Source: Saccharopolyspora galaxeae
GTDB lineage: Bacteria; Actinomycetota; Actinomycetes; Mycobacteriales; Pseudonocardiaceae
Reading direction: 5' to 3'
DNA length: 64,000 nucleotides
Assembly: GCF_016526145.1 (NCBI RefSeq)
Contig: NZ_JADDUE010000001.1
Location: 868,001 to 932,000, forward strand
Part shown: piece by piece, positions 12,101 through 24,100 of the stretch
Position numbering within the stretch: position 1 is the stretch's first letter
Layout: every line of letters begins with the position of its first letter
The notes under the pieces: model-generated
Told to the model about the DNA's origin: nothing
Database searches by the model: none
What the model saw: the letters and a program-made list of their open reading frames with translations, nothing else
Program-made: the position numbers and the translations under genes

Positions 12101-15100
12101 CGCACAGTGCTGATGAGGCTGCGGCGATGCGTGGTGCTTTTGAGCGTGGTGCGCTTTCGCGGGCGGCGGAGTTGTACGGCATCCCGAAGGGTGTGAAGCC
12201 TAATGTGGCGGCGCCGCATTTTGCGGATGGCCGGTTTGTGGTGCGTGCGAAGTCGGGGCAGTTGCACTCGCTCGATCATGAGCAGATGGTCGGGTTGTTG
12301 CTGAGTGCTGGTCGTGCTGGTGGGGTGTGGTCGCAGCAGCGGCCGTTGCTGTGGTTTAGCTGCAATCTGGGTGATCCGGTGAATGCGGTTGTGTCGACCG
12401 GTTTGCGGGATTTGCTGGCTGGTTCCGTGGGGGAGCAGCGGGCGCCGGTGGGCCGGCCGGAGTTGACCAGCGAGGGCGGCGTCGGGTTGCTCGGCGATTC
12501 CGGTGTTTCCCGGTTGGGCGTGGGCGAGGTGCATCGGGCCGACCCGGCGCAACTCGGTCCGCAGGAGGGCAGCCGGACCCAGCTGACAGGCGATGCCGGT
12601 GAACGCGCCCGGCTGAAGTCCGAAATTTCGAACTTGGTCGCTGCGGTGGACCGGAATCTGACGGCGTTGCCCGCTGACCAGTTCCGGCAGGCGCGCGCAG
12701 GAATGACTACGTGGCCGGACTCGCTCCGCCGCGGAATGTTGGACAGCATGTCCATCGAGGGCCTCCGCACGATGCTGGAAACCGGGCGGAGGATGGCCGA
12801 ACAGATTCGCACGGAACGCTTCCGCCGGATCGAGCAGCTGAACCGGCAGGTGGACGAGGACCGCGAATCGTCCGGCGAACTGCTGCCGGACTTCCATCGG
12901 GGTGGTGTGCCCGGCGGGGCGAGCTCCCGGCCGGATGCGCAGCTCGGTTTCGAGGTCGAATTCCAGCTGTCCAACTTGGACGCGAAGGTGAACGCGCTGG
13001 GCAACGCGCTCGCCGGCCGCGGCCACCTGTACTGGGTCGACGGGCAGAAGTTGCCGGAACCCGACGACCCGGTGGTCGAGCAAGCGCGCGAGCAGGGCAA
13101 ATGGGCAATGGTCCGGGAGCGGCCGGAGGCCGGCGCCGTTGAGCTCGTCTCGCCGATCATCCGCCCCGGCCAGGACCCCGCGACCTGGCCGAGCTTCGAA
13201 GAGATCTTGCACGCGGTCCGGTACCTCGACGGCGACGCGGGCAACATGGGCGGTCACGTCAACGTGAGCTTCACCGAATCGCTGACGCCGCACGAGTACC
13301 TGCGGCTGGCGCGGCTGGGCAAGGCGTTCGAATCCATGATGTACCGCTTGGGCAATTACCAGCGCGGCGGTAAGCAGCGTTCCCTCCACCAGGTGGGCCC
13401 GAATCCGTTGCCGCCGGACCCGTCCGCGGTGTCGTCGTTCGACGATGTGCGCCGGTTCAGCCGCGGCAAGTACGACGCGTTGAACTTCCAGCACGTCGAA
13501 GGTGACCCCGGCAGTCACCGGGTGGAGTTCCGGTTCTGGGCGGGCAGCGTGGACCCGGGCGTGTGGCAGGCCCATGCCGAGCTGAGTGCGGCGATGCTGG
13601 CGGCGGCGAAGGACCCGTCCATCGACACGCGCCTGGAGGCGCTGCTGGCCGAGCCGATGCTGCTGGGCAAGGCACCCGCCGGGGTTTCGGAGCTGGCGCA
13701 GTTCCTGGAGCTGCTGCCGATGAACCCGCACTCGCAGGAGCAGGCGGTCCAGCTGTTCAACTCGACCAAGCCGTGGACCGAGTCCGCGATAAACGACTTC
13801 CAGGAGCGGTCGCAGACGGTCGGCTTGCCGGGCGACGGTGGGCTGCTGTTCCCCGCGCACGGGCAGTCGGTGGCCTCGGCGATGCAAACGGCGCGGGTCG
13901 TGCAGCACTACCCGAACGCCGATGTGGTGATGGCCGAACTGGTGCCGGGCTCCGAAGAGATCGCGCTCTGGAACAATGACTCCTTGAGCGGCGACGAATT
14001 CGGAGCACTCCTCGCGCGCCGAGGGGCCGGCACGACCAAGCCGTTGGTGCTGGCGATGTCCCGCGCACCCGGCGCGGAGTGGTTCGAGAAGTTCGTCGAG
14101 AAATTCGACTACCCGGTGCTGAGCGCGTCGAACGTGGCGCTCACCCGGGACGGCCGGCTCATGCCGGTCCGGTCCGACGTCGGCGCGGACGGCAGGATGC
14201 GGATCGGGTTCGATCCGGACGGCTGGGTCGAACACTACGACGACGGTTCGAGGGCCACCGGAGAAGTCGAGTTGGGCCGCGCGCTCGCCGCAGTCGACGA
14301 GCGCGCCATGAGTGCGGAAAGTGCGCAGGAGCCCGTCCAGCGGGTCGTAATGGGCGGCCCCGAGCCGGCGTGGTCCTCCCGCAGTGCGCAGGACGTCAGC
14401 GAAGCGGCGGACCGGATGCTGCGGGACGTCGAGGATTCCGTGCGGCCGAACCGGACGGAGCCCGCGCCGCTGTTGGGCGAGGATTACTTCGGCCTGCTGA
14501 GCCCGGCCCCCCGCCCGGAATGGCTGTCCGATGTGGACCACATCGGGCTGACGACCGCGGAACTCGGGTCGCTGCTGGAGGCGGCCGACCTCACCCACGA
14601 CGCCCCCGCCTCCTTGAGCCGTGCGGACCTGACGTCCACGCCGGAGCAGGTGTTGCCGGTGCACCGGCCGGAGCAGACTCGCTCGGACTGGGCACCAGGC
14701 GAGGTCGAGCGGCTCCCTGCCGACCTGGAGATGCCCGCGCTGCTGCACACGGTCTGGCTGGGCGGCCCGGTCGTGCCCTCCGGTGGTACGGCGCCGGTGT
14801 GGCACAACTTCGGGGATGCCGCGTCGAAGTACACCGGCGGCACTTCGGTGCTGTGGACCGACGTCCCGCGCGCGGATTTCCAAGCCGCACGGGAAAACCC
14901 CGCGCCCACCGACGGTTCCCCGGATCCGCATGCCGCGGTGCGGCAGATGTCCGATTGGGCGCAGCGCAACAACGTGCGCCTGGTCAACATCCACGAGATG
15001 TTCCACGCGGATTCCCCGATGCGGCTGGCCGCCCGCTTCAACAGCCAATCCGCGCAGCTGTCCGGCCGCGGATGGGCCGGTGCCAGCGACATCGCCCGCC

Positions 15101-18100
15101 TGGAGATTCTCCGCGCGTTCGGCGGCACTTACACCGACGGGGACAACACGGTGCGCGACCCGGACCTGGCACAGGCGGTCGCCCGCACGCCGGAAGCCTG
15201 GGCGCTGCTGACGACCAGCAAGAAGCTGATCGGCAATTCGGCGTTCGCGATGCCCCGTCACCATCCGGTGGCGGATTACCTGCTGGAGCACATGGAGCGG
15301 AAATTCGCCGCGACCCAGCGGGGACGGTTCGGCGAGGCGATGGACCTGCCCAACGAGGTCTTCGACGCCCCCAAGATGCGATCCCGCCGGTACTCGGTGA
15401 TGCAGCGCGGGCCGGATCTGCTGAACGACGTGGCGGCCGCGCTGGGCTACCGGGAGGCGACCGATCTTCCGACGGTGCCCGCGGTGCACCCCGACTCCGC
15501 CGGATCCTGGCTGAGCGACCCGGCCGAGCAGCAGGGGCCGAGCAGCGATCAGGTCGGTAAACCGGCGCCGATCCGCGATCCTGCCGGGTCCGCCGACCTG
15601 ACCCGCAAGGTCGTCCAGACGCTGGTGCGCGATCTGCACAATCGCGAGGGGGACCTGCACCGCACCGCTGTGGGCCCGGCTCTCGCGCGGCACGCCGATC
15701 CGGACGCGGTGTGCACCGCCGCGCTCCGGTTCATCGCGAACCGTCCGGAGCTGGCCGGCATGGTCCGCTCGATCACCGACCGCTATTGGGCGGACGGCGA
15801 GTTCCACGACACGCCTCTTCCCGAGGCAGCGCGCGACCTGTTCGTGGTGGCCCCCGCCGGGCACCGGGACATGCTGGCGGAGACGGTGAAACCGGCAGCG
15901 GTGCGCACGCCTGCGACGAGCCTGGACTTCGGCCCCGGTGCGGGCGAGCTGCCCGCCGGCGTCCGGTCCGAAGTGGACTGGATGGCGGCGGTTGCCGGGG
16001 CGCTGGGGCTGGAGCACGAATCCGGGCCGGGGCCGTCCGTCGAGGTCCGCGGTGACGAGGCGGCCGCGCAGCAGGTCGCGTCCGAACTCCGCGAACGTCT
16101 CGCGCAGCACGCGCCGGGTCCGCTCCGCCCCGATGTGGTGGTCCTGCCGGAATCCGGGCGGACGACCGTCGACCTGGCGGTGAAACCGCTCGATCAGAAC
16201 TGGCAGGCGAAGGTCGACGCGGCGCGCGACATGCCGGTCGAGTCCCCGGAAAGCCGTCCGGAGGCACCGGAAGATCCGGACCCGTACGATTCGTTCGCCG
16301 ACCAGAACGAGGGTCGGAACGAGGACTCCGACAGCGATTCCGACGGCGGCTTCTTCGCGATGCCGATCCGGGGTTCGGGTGGTGAGCAGGCGGCACGCCG
16401 TGACTCGGTCGACTCGGACAGCGACTCCGACGACAACTTTTTCGCGGTGCAGCCGAACCGGTCGGTGGAGATGGGGCCGAATTCCGCCGACGGGCCGGAG
16501 TCGATTGTTCCGTTGGGTCGTGGGCGGAGTTTGACGGCTGACCAGGTGGACATCGTCGGGCTGCGGGACGGTCCGGATGGTGAAGAGGTCGGTTTCGGGT
16601 TCCCGCACAGTGCCGATGAGGCTGCGGCGATGCGTGGTGCTTTCGAGCACGGTGCGGCTTCGCGGGCGGCGGAGCTTTACGGCGTCCCCGAAGGCGCGAA
16701 GCCTTACGCGGCGGCGGCGCATTTCGCCGATGGCCGGTTCGTGGTGCGCGCCAAGTCGGGGCAGTTGCATTCGCTTGATCATGAGCAGATGGCCGGTTTG
16801 TTGTTGAGTGCTGGTCGTCTTGGTGGGGGGTGGTCGCAGCAGCGGCCGTTGTTGTGGTTGAGCTGCAATCTGGGTGATGCGGTGAATTCGGCTGTGTCGC
16901 AGGGGTTGCGGGATTTGTTGTCTGCGCATGTCGGTGAGCAGCGGGTCTCGGTCGGTCGTCCGGAGCTGTTCGAGCGCGGTGGTGTCAAGCTCCATGGCGA
17001 TGCGGGGGTTTCCCGGCTGGGTGATGGTGTGGTTCACCGTGCGGATCCGGCGGAACTCGGCTCGCAGGAAGGACACCGGGTCCGGCTGCCCGGCAACACC
17101 GACGAGCGGGCGTCGCTGGCCGGCGAGATGTCCGGCTTGGCCGGTGCGGTGCAGCGGCGGCTGTCGACGTTGCCCGCGCAGCTGTTCCCCGAGGTGCGCG
17201 AGCAGGTCGCGTCCTGGCCGGACGCCGCGAACCCCGGGGTGTTCAACAACCTCCCGGTGGACGCGCTCCGCGCGATGGTGCGAGAGACCCGTGGCCTGCT
17301 GGAGCGCGTGAGCGGGGAATCGGCGGGCCAGCGGGGTTCCACCGCCGATTACGGCGCGAGCTCCCGCCCGGGCACGGCTGCGAACCCGGGCACGGCTGCG
17401 AACCCCGGCACGGCTGCCAACACTGGCGAGGCTTCGCACGCGCCCTCCGTCCCGCTCATCTCGCAGTCGGACCGCGCGCGGTTCGCCTCCGGCATCGGCA
17501 CGCTGATCGGCCAGGTGCGCCGGAACCTTGCCGTGCTGCCCCCGTCCGCGCTTCCGCGGGTGCGCGCGCAGGTCTCCGCGTGGCCTGCCCAGGTGCAGCC
17601 CGGCATGTTCGACCGGCTGAGTCTCGACGAGCTGCGCAAGTTCGAACGCAGGGCGCAGCGCGTGCTGCGCGAGGTGCGCGCGGAACGCAGCGCGCAGGTC
17701 GGTGAGATCTTCCGCCAGGCGCAGCAGGAGCGGAACCACTCCGGTGCGGCGTCCCCGGGCTTCTACCGGCACGGGCTGCCCGGCGGGGTCAGCTCGCGCC
17801 GTGCCGCGGCGCTCGACCTGCCGGTGGTTTTCCGGCTGCCGCAGGAGGGTTTCGCTGCTCGGCTGGATGGGCTGGGGCAGCGGTTGGCGGATGCCGGTGT
17901 GCTGGGTTCGTGGTCGCCGGGTCGTGGGTTGCCGGATGCGGCTGATCCGGCGGTGGCTTCCGCGGTTCGGGAGGCGAATGCGCGGGGCGAGTGGGCGATG
18001 GTCGCCGATGGTTCCGGTGCGGTGCGGTTGGTGCCGCCGCCGTTGCGGCCGGGTCACGACGCTCGTGCGTGGTCGGATTTCGCCGGGGTGCTCCACGAGG

Positions 18101-21100
18101 TCCAGGCCGCGGGCGGACACACCGAGAACGTCCCCGGCAGCGTCGGGGTCGGCTTCACCCAGCCGGTCACGCCCGCCGTCGACCTGCCGGTGGTTTTCCG
18201 GCTGCCGCAGGAGGGTTTCGCTGCTCGGCTGGATGGGCTGGGGCAGCGGTTGGCGGATGCCGGTGTGCTGGGTTCGTGGTCGCCGGGTCGTGGGTTGCCG
18301 GATGCGGCTGATCCGGCGGTGGCTTCCGCGGTTCGGGAGGCGAATGCGCGGGGCGAGTGGGCGATGGTCGCCGATGGTTCCGGTGCGGTGCGGTTGGTGC
18401 CGCCGCCGTTGCGGCCGGGTCACGACGCTCGTGCGTGGTCCGGTTTCACCAGGGCGGTCGACGAGATTCAGGCCGCCGGCGGGCATGTCGAGAACATCCC
18501 TGCGAGCGCGCGGGAAGGCTTCTCGCGCCCGCCGCTGACGCCGCCCGAACACACCCGGCTGGCGCAGCTGGCCAAGGCGTTCGAGCCGGTGCTGTTCCAG
18601 CTGGGCAATCAGTCCGGCGGTGCCGCACGCGGGCTCAATGCGGTGGGCCCGAACCCGTTGCCGCCGGACCCCGCTGCGGTGGCTTCGCCCGGCGACGTCC
18701 GCGGACTGAACCGGGGCCCGCATGATGCGCTGGACTTCCGGCACGTCACGGGCTCCGGCAACGATCGAGTCGAGTTCCGCCAGTTGTCGGCGAGCCTGGA
18801 TCCGGGCGTGCGGCAGGCGCAGGCGGAGTTGAGCGCGGCACTGCTGGCGGCGGCCAAGGACCGCTCCATCCACGCGCGGCTGGACGAGCTGCTGGCCGAA
18901 CCGCTGCTGCTGCGCGGCGGCCCTGCCGATTTGCCGCAGCTGCTGAACCTGCTGGAACTGCTGCCGTTGAGCCCGCACGCGCAGGAACAGCTCGTCCGGC
19001 TGTTCGCCACGACCGACCCGTGGCTGGACGACGGCGGGAACGACCCGGCAGCTCGCGCGCAGAGCATGGGCCTGCCGGGCGGCAGGGGGCTGCTGTTCCC
19101 TGGCGAGGCCTACTCGGTGCAGGACGCCGCTCGGGTGGCGCGGACCGTGCGCAGCCACCCGGACGCGGATCTGGTGCTGGCCGGCCTGACACCCGGCGGG
19201 GACCGGGTCCGGCTCTGGAACGGCGCGACCGTGCCCGGCGATGTTTTCGCCCGGATGCTCGCCGATCAGGGCATCGGACGGGACCGGCCGGTGGTGCTGG
19301 CCGCCCTGGCCAGACCCGCCGGAACCGGGTTCGTGCAGCAGTTGGCGCACGCTTTCGACCAGCCGGTGCTGGCCGCGACGAACGTGGTGCCCCGCGCTGG
19401 TCAGCTCACCGCGTCCCGGGCGGTCGCGGACGGCGACGGACGAGTGCGGTTCGTGCCGGACCCGCAGGGCTGGGTCCGGTATTCGGCGAACGAGCAGGTA
19501 GCCACCGGCAAGACCGCGCTCACCGAACTCGGCCCGGACGACCTCGGCCTGCGCGGGCCCGCCGCGGCGATGGAACTCGACGATCGGCCCGCGTCCGAGC
19601 ACAGTGCCTTCGACAGCGAGCGGGCCGCGGACGAATTCCTGAACCTGCCGGAGAGTCCCGCTGCTTCGACGCTGGACGAGGACGGCGACACCTCGATGGA
19701 CTCCGGTCCGTCCGCGGACGAATCCGGCTCGTCCGATGGCGGCTCGCCGACTTCGGCAGCCCGGCCGGACGATGTCGGCCGGACCCCCGTGGACCAGCCC
19801 GCCGCCGACCAGCCCGCCGCCGACCTGCGACCGGAGCGGGAGGCGCCGGTCGACGACCGCTCGTGGCGGTATTCCGAGCAGCGCACGGCGCGCTGGTTCG
19901 AGCCGCTGTCCGATCCGCTGCACCCCGAGTCCTGGGAGCATCTGCGGCAACCGATCCCGGACGGCACGGTGCACGTCGAACGGCTGCTCCCGCAGATGAG
20001 CAGCTATCGGGCCGAGAATTCGAATGTCCCGGGCACGCACATCAGGCTCCGGAGCATCGAAGGTCCCGCCGAGTACGACTGGCGGCGCATCGAGGTGCAG
20101 CCGGGCCGGTTCGTGCAGGAGCTCACGTTCAAGGCGCACCCGCGCGAAACCGAGTTCCTGCAGACGTACCGGACTGCCAGTGAGCAGGACGATCTGCAGG
20201 CGATGTCGCAGGAAGTCACGGCGGGACTGCTCGACATCGAGGCCAGCTGGATGGAGCAGAACAGCCTGCCGGGAGATCCGGCCGCGGCCGCCGCGCGCGC
20301 GGTGGCCGTCGATGCCCGGCAGCTGGCTGACCAGCTGCGGCAGCGGGCGGATTCGTCGGCGGCCGAGCTGGCGGTCAAGCAGCAGCAGCTCGACGTGCTC
20401 AAGCAGCGTGCGCTGCAGGGCGTCGCGGACCGGTTCAACCAGGGCTACCGGATGGCGCAATCCGGTGACCAGTTCCACTTCCGGATGGAGTGGGTCGACG
20501 ACCCGGCGCAGGCACACCGGTCGATCGCGGCCACCGACGGCGGGATCTTCGACCAGTCCAGCTGGCAGATCGAGCGCGAACCGGAGACCTACGCGCACGA
20601 GGACGGGCACTGGGCCGGACTGACCGACGAGTACAGCCGCGAGGTCGGTTTCGAACTGCGGCGCAGGCGGGCCGCGCCGTACGACTACCAGCGCGTCGAA
20701 GTGCAGCCGGGCCGGTTCGCGCAGCAGTTCACGGTCAAGGCGCACCTGCGTTCCGATGCGTTCCTCGCGGCGGCGCGCGAGCAGGCCGCGCAGGACGACG
20801 CGCAGGCCACCACGCAGTTTATGACGTCGCTGTTCAACGAGTTCGATGCCAATTCGCTCCCGCCGGGCTCGGCGCCGGAAGTCGTGGCCGCCGCGCACGC
20901 GGCGGCCGCCGATGCCCGGCAGCTGGCGGACCAGCTGCGGCAGTGGGCGGATTCGTCGGCGGCCGAGCTGGCGGCCAAGCAGCAGCAGCTCGACGGGCTC
21001 AAGCAGCGTGCGCAGCAGGGTGTCGCGAGCATGCTGAACCAGCAGTCCGCCGGTGATCGGTTCCAGGTGCGGCTGGAGTTCGTCGACGATCCGGCGCAGG

Positions 21101-24100
21101 CGCACCTGGCCATCGATCCGATGGACGGCAGGCCGATGAACCGGCTGGACTGGGACGTCAACGCCGACCCGGCCGGATACGCCGAGCAGGTCGCCCGGCA
21201 GCTCGGCGTGCCCGACGAGGCGATCACCGCGCAGGGCATCGACCTCGGCCGCAGGCGGACTCCGGACGGCCCCGGTTTCCTGCCGGAGTACCTGATCCGG
21301 ATGCACCTGGACCCCGAGCCGTACCTGGCCCAGTACCGCGACCAGGCCACTGCGGCCGCCGAGCGAGCAGCGGCGGACGAGCAGCGGGCCGCGCAGCAAC
21401 AGCAGTACGCCCAGGCGCTCGCCTCGATGGTGGCCGGCGACGCCTCGATCGACTTGTTGATCAACGTGGCCGACGCGCAGACCGAGGCTTCCGCCGCTCA
21501 AGTGCAGGCCGAGCAGTCGCGCGCGTTGGCCGATCAAGCGCTGTGGGCACTCGCCGACGCCATCGGACAGGTCGATGGGCTGCGCGACCGCGCGGCGCGC
21601 GGGACGGAGAACTTCTTCCGCCCCGAGCGGATGCATCCCGACGCGCGGTATTTCGCGAAGCTGGAGTTCACCGACGATCCCGCGCAGGCGCACCTGTCCC
21701 GCCAGGTGCGCGGTGACGCGATGATGCTCGACGAGGACTGGGGGGTCGGCGAGAACGACTGGAACATCGGCCTCAAGGTCGCCTCGCACCTGTCGCCCGG
21801 GTTCGTGGCCGAGTCGATCTTCGGCCGGGGAAGCGATGTGCGGGATCTCCCGCTGGATCTGCGGGTGGCGGTGACCCGGCAGGATCAACCCACCGGCCGG
21901 GACCACGAAACCGGTGCTCGGCACCAGGCGCGGAACAACCATTTCAGCGGCGACTCCCTGATGAACCAGGCCGGACCGTTCCTGCCGCGGCACCTGTGGC
22001 AGATCGAGCAGTTCGCCAGGGACCAGGGAATGCGCCCGGACGCGGTGATTCCGGGGCCGCAACGGGTGGCGCGGCGGCTGGCCTACCTGATGTCGCAGCG
22101 CCCGCGGGGCAGCGACGAGTTGTACGGCGAGCTGGCCCGGCTCGGCCAGGACCCCGCGGCGTACGACGCGGTCCGGTCCGCTTACCTGGACGACACCGGC
22201 CAGTCGCTGGACACGGCGCTGCACGACACGCTCGAGAACCGCGCCTTCGAGCGGGCGCTGCAAAACCTCGGGATGAGCAACGTCTTCAGCGCGCAGCCCG
22301 AGGAACCCGGCAACGGCGGTGGACTGATCACCGGTACCCAGCAGGCCCCGCCGGGCGCGGTGCACCGGGCCGACCCGGCGCAGCTCGGGTCGCAGGAAGG
22401 CGATCGGGTTCAGCTGGCCGGCGACGCCCGTGAACGCACCCGGTTGACTTCCCAGCTGGCGGGTCTGACCGGCGCGCTGTCCCGCCACCTGGCGGTGCTG
22501 CCGGGACAGTTCTTCCCCGGTCTGCGCGAGCAGGTCGCCACCTGGCAGGAGGCGGCGGAACGCGGCACGTTCAGCAGAACGCCCACGAGCCGGCTGCGGA
22601 CGATGGTGGACGGTGCGCACGGCTTGCACGAGCAGGTGGCCGCGCAACGTTCCCAGCAGATCGCGCATATCCACCGCGAGGCCGCGAACACCCGCGCCCA
22701 GTTGGGCGAAGTGTCGCCGCAGTTCTACCGCGACGGTGTCCCCGGCGGGGTCAGCTCCCGCCCGGACGTGCAGTTCGGTTTCGAGGTGGAGTTCCAGGTC
22801 GACAGCGCGGACTTCGACGAGAAGGTGAACGAGCTCGGCAACGAGCTCGCCGAGCGCGACCTCACGAACTGGGAAGACGAGCAGGCCTTGCTCGAATCCG
22901 GGGACGCGGAGGTGGAGGAAGCCCACCGCGAGGGCAAGTGGGCGATGCTCACCGAAACCTCGGACCCCGATGCGGTGGAGCTGGTCTCGCCGGTTCTGAC
23001 TCCCGGTGCCGAACCCCGGGCCTGGGCGAACTTCGGCGAGATCATGGACCTGGTCTGGGATGCCGACGGGTACGCCGAGAACATGGGCGGCCACGTCAAC
23101 GTGAGCTCCACCGAAATGTTGACGCCGCCCGAATACCTGCGGCTCGCGCGGCTGGGCAAGGCGTTCGAGTCGGTGCTGTACCGGCTGGGCAACTACCCGA
23201 ACCACGCGAACCAGCGGCCGATCAAGCTGGTGGGGCCGAACCCGCTGCCGCCCGATCCATCGGCGGTGTCCTCGTTCGAGGACGTGCGCAACCTCAGCCG
23301 CGGCAAGTACGACGCGCTGAACTTCCAGCACGTCGGGCCGGACTCCGCTGCGCACCGGGTGGAGTTCCGGTTCTGGGCCGGCAGCGTCGACAAGGGCGTG
23401 TGGCAGGCGCACGCCGAGTTGAGCGCGGCGATGCTCGCGGCGGCCAAGGATTCGTCGATCGATGCGCAGCTCGAGCAGCTGCTGGTCGCTCCGCTGCTGC
23501 TCGGCCACTCGCCCGCGGGGTTGCCGCAGCTGGCGCAGTTGCTGGGCCTGCTGCCGATGAGTCCGGAGTCGCAGCAGCAGGCGGTGGAGCTGTTCGCGGC
23601 GACCGACCCGTGGAAGGGCGACGGCAACAGCGACTTCTACTTGCGGTCCCAGACGGTCGGATTGCCCGGGGACCGCGGGTTGTACTTCCCGGCCGCGGGC
23701 CGGCCGGTCGCCACGGCCGTGCAGGTGGCGCAGACCGCGCAGAGTCACCCGGGCGCCGACCTGGTGCTGGCCGATCTGGCAGCGGGTACCGAGCGGATCA
23801 GCCTCTGGAACGGCAGAACGCTGGACGGCAACCTGTTCGCCGGAAACCTCCGGTACCGGGGGATCGGCCACGGCAAGCCGGTGGTGCTGGCCATGTCCGG
23901 CGCTGCGCGGACCGATTGGTTCCCCGGTTTCACCGACACCTTCGACACGGTGCTGACCGCACCGCAGGTGGCGTTCACCGCGGACGGTCGCTTCGTGGCG
24001 GTCCGGCACACCGTCGGCCCGGACGGCCGGCTGCGGGTCGAGCAGGACCCGCAGGGCTGGGTGCAGCATTCCGCGGAAGGCTCGGTCGCCACCGGGGAAC

